From Mesocentrotus franciscanus (Eukaryota; Echinodermata; Echinoidea; Camarodonta; Strongylocentrotidae): 64,000 bases of DNA. The notes below the pieces were generated by a model, which made no database searches, was not told the DNA's origin, and was given only the letters and a program-made list of their open reading frames with translations. The position numbers and the translations under genes are program-made. This document shows, piece by piece, positions 63,401 through 64,000 of the stretch; within the stretch, counting starts at the first letter, position 1; the number at the start of each line of letters is the position of its first letter. The stretch covers positions 30,085,373-30,149,372 of the forward strand of contig CP137668.1 in NCBI GenBank assembly GCA_037976565.1. The letters are read 5' to 3'.

Positions 63401-64000
63401 GATAAACACTGTTTATCGCCGATAAACACTGTTTATCGTCGAAAAACACTGTTTATCGACCGATAAACATTGTTTATCAAGCGATAAACACTGTTTATCG
63501 AGAGAAACTATGTTTATCGACTGAAAAACACAGTTTCTCTCGATAAACAGTGTTTATCGCCGAAAAACACTGTTTATCGCCGATAAACACTGTTTATCGA
63601 GAGAAACTGTGTTTATCAGTCGAAAACATAGTTTCTCTCGATAAACAGTGTTTATCGCTTGATAAACAATGTTTATCGCTGATAAACACTGTTTATCGAG
63701 AGAAACAGTGTTTTCAGTCGATAAACATAGTTTCTCTCGATAAACAGTGTTTATCGGTCGATAAACAGTGTTTTTCGGCGATAAACACTGTTTATCTGAT
63801 TTATTGGGCAAATGGCGCGTATGGCGCCGTTTGACCAATAATTCAGATAAACACTGTTTATCGCCGAAAAACACAGTTTATCGCCGATAAACACTGTTTA
63901 TCGAGAGAAACTGTGTTTATCAGTCGAAAAACATAGTTTCTCTCGATAAACAGTGTTTATCGCTTGATAAACAATGTTTATCGCCGATAAACACTGTTTA
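63401..64000. repeat. Array of about 28 near-palindromes GATAAACACTGTTTATC at about 20-bp spacing
   Basis: Units start at 63,401, 63,421, 63,441, 63,462, 63,483, 63,502, 63,523, 63,542 and so on to the window end. Each is two 8-bp arms around one base, with variants GAAAAACACTGTTTATC, GAGAAACTATGTTTATC and GAAAAACACAGTTTCTC. The block TTTGACCAATAATTCAGAT before the first unit recurs at about 63,830, giving a unit of about 450 bp whose right end (ATCTGATTTATTGGGCAAAT) mirrors its left end. Both strands show long Leu-Asp-Lys-Gln-Cys-type open frames only because the array is periodic. Confidence 0.95.

Noticed and set aside
63401..64000. CRISPR or integron-type repeat array
   Set aside because: Spacing is only 2-5 bp between palindromes, no spacers exist, and the context is animal intronic or intergenic DNA.
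1..64000. tRNA and rRNA genes
   Set aside because: No cloverleaf with A and B boxes or rRNA-like segment was recognised by eye; the SINE at 19,415 is only tRNA-like at best. A tRNAscan run would settle this.

Overview
This window is eukaryotic and AT-rich. It has short phase-matched exons separated by repeat-filled introns, many MITEs, LINE and SINE tails and microsatellites. Long tandem HYR (hyalin repeat) exons together with the repeat style point to a marine invertebrate deuterostome, most likely an echinoderm such as a sea urchin. That assignment is inferred from gene family and repeat character; no species is proven.

Region 1 (1-21,970, minus strand) is one gene. A signal-peptide exon (21,865-21,970) is followed, after a 9.8 kb intron, by exons at 11,891-12,103, 10,963-11,202, 9,612-9,869, 8,543-8,794, 7,746-8,000, 6,311-6,438 plus 3,226-3,352, 1,770-2,015, 1,103-1,351 and 1-120 (running off the left edge). 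Nearly all are symmetrical phase 1-1 exons, each carrying one HYR domain; one domain is split by an extra phase-0 intron. The visible product is a secretory signal followed by nine HYR domains (about 731 codons), a hyalin-like secreted or cell-surface adhesion protein. Its introns hold a 50-bp minisatellite, a 151-bp tandem element, LINE 3' ends, inverted repeats, a SINE and a 1.2 kb (TAC)n tract.

Region 2 (21,387-29,647) is a direct duplication of about 3.9 kb on both sides of exactly 500 N (25,219-25,718). It includes a second copy of the signal-peptide exon. Region 3 (40,847-55,106) repeats this pattern with about 6.9 kb either side of another 500 N block (47,719-48,218). In both, the left copy ends at the gap and the right copy begins at the gap, so these look like unmerged overlapping (probably allelic) contig ends in a scaffolded assembly rather than real tandem duplications.

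Regions 29,648-40,846 and 55,107-61,000 look intergenic or intronic. They hold a broken LINE reverse transcriptase (37,112-37,678), foldback and TTAA-flanked MITEs, a hAT-type MITE with a clear 8-bp target-site duplication, SINE tails, microsatellites and two weak candidate exons (33,027-33,086 and 43,735-43,773, the latter also in the duplicate at 51,118).

At the right edge a second gene probably starts on the plus strand: a CCAAT/TATA-like CpG-rich stretch near 61.0 kb and a signal-peptide exon at 61,466-61,538 with a GTGAGT donor in phase 1; its remaining exons are not recognised here. The most unusual structure is at 63,401-64,000: about 28 near-palindromes of the type GATAAACACTGTTTATC spaced about 20 bp apart, themselves arranged into a larger roughly 450-bp inverted unit that starts to repeat before the window ends.
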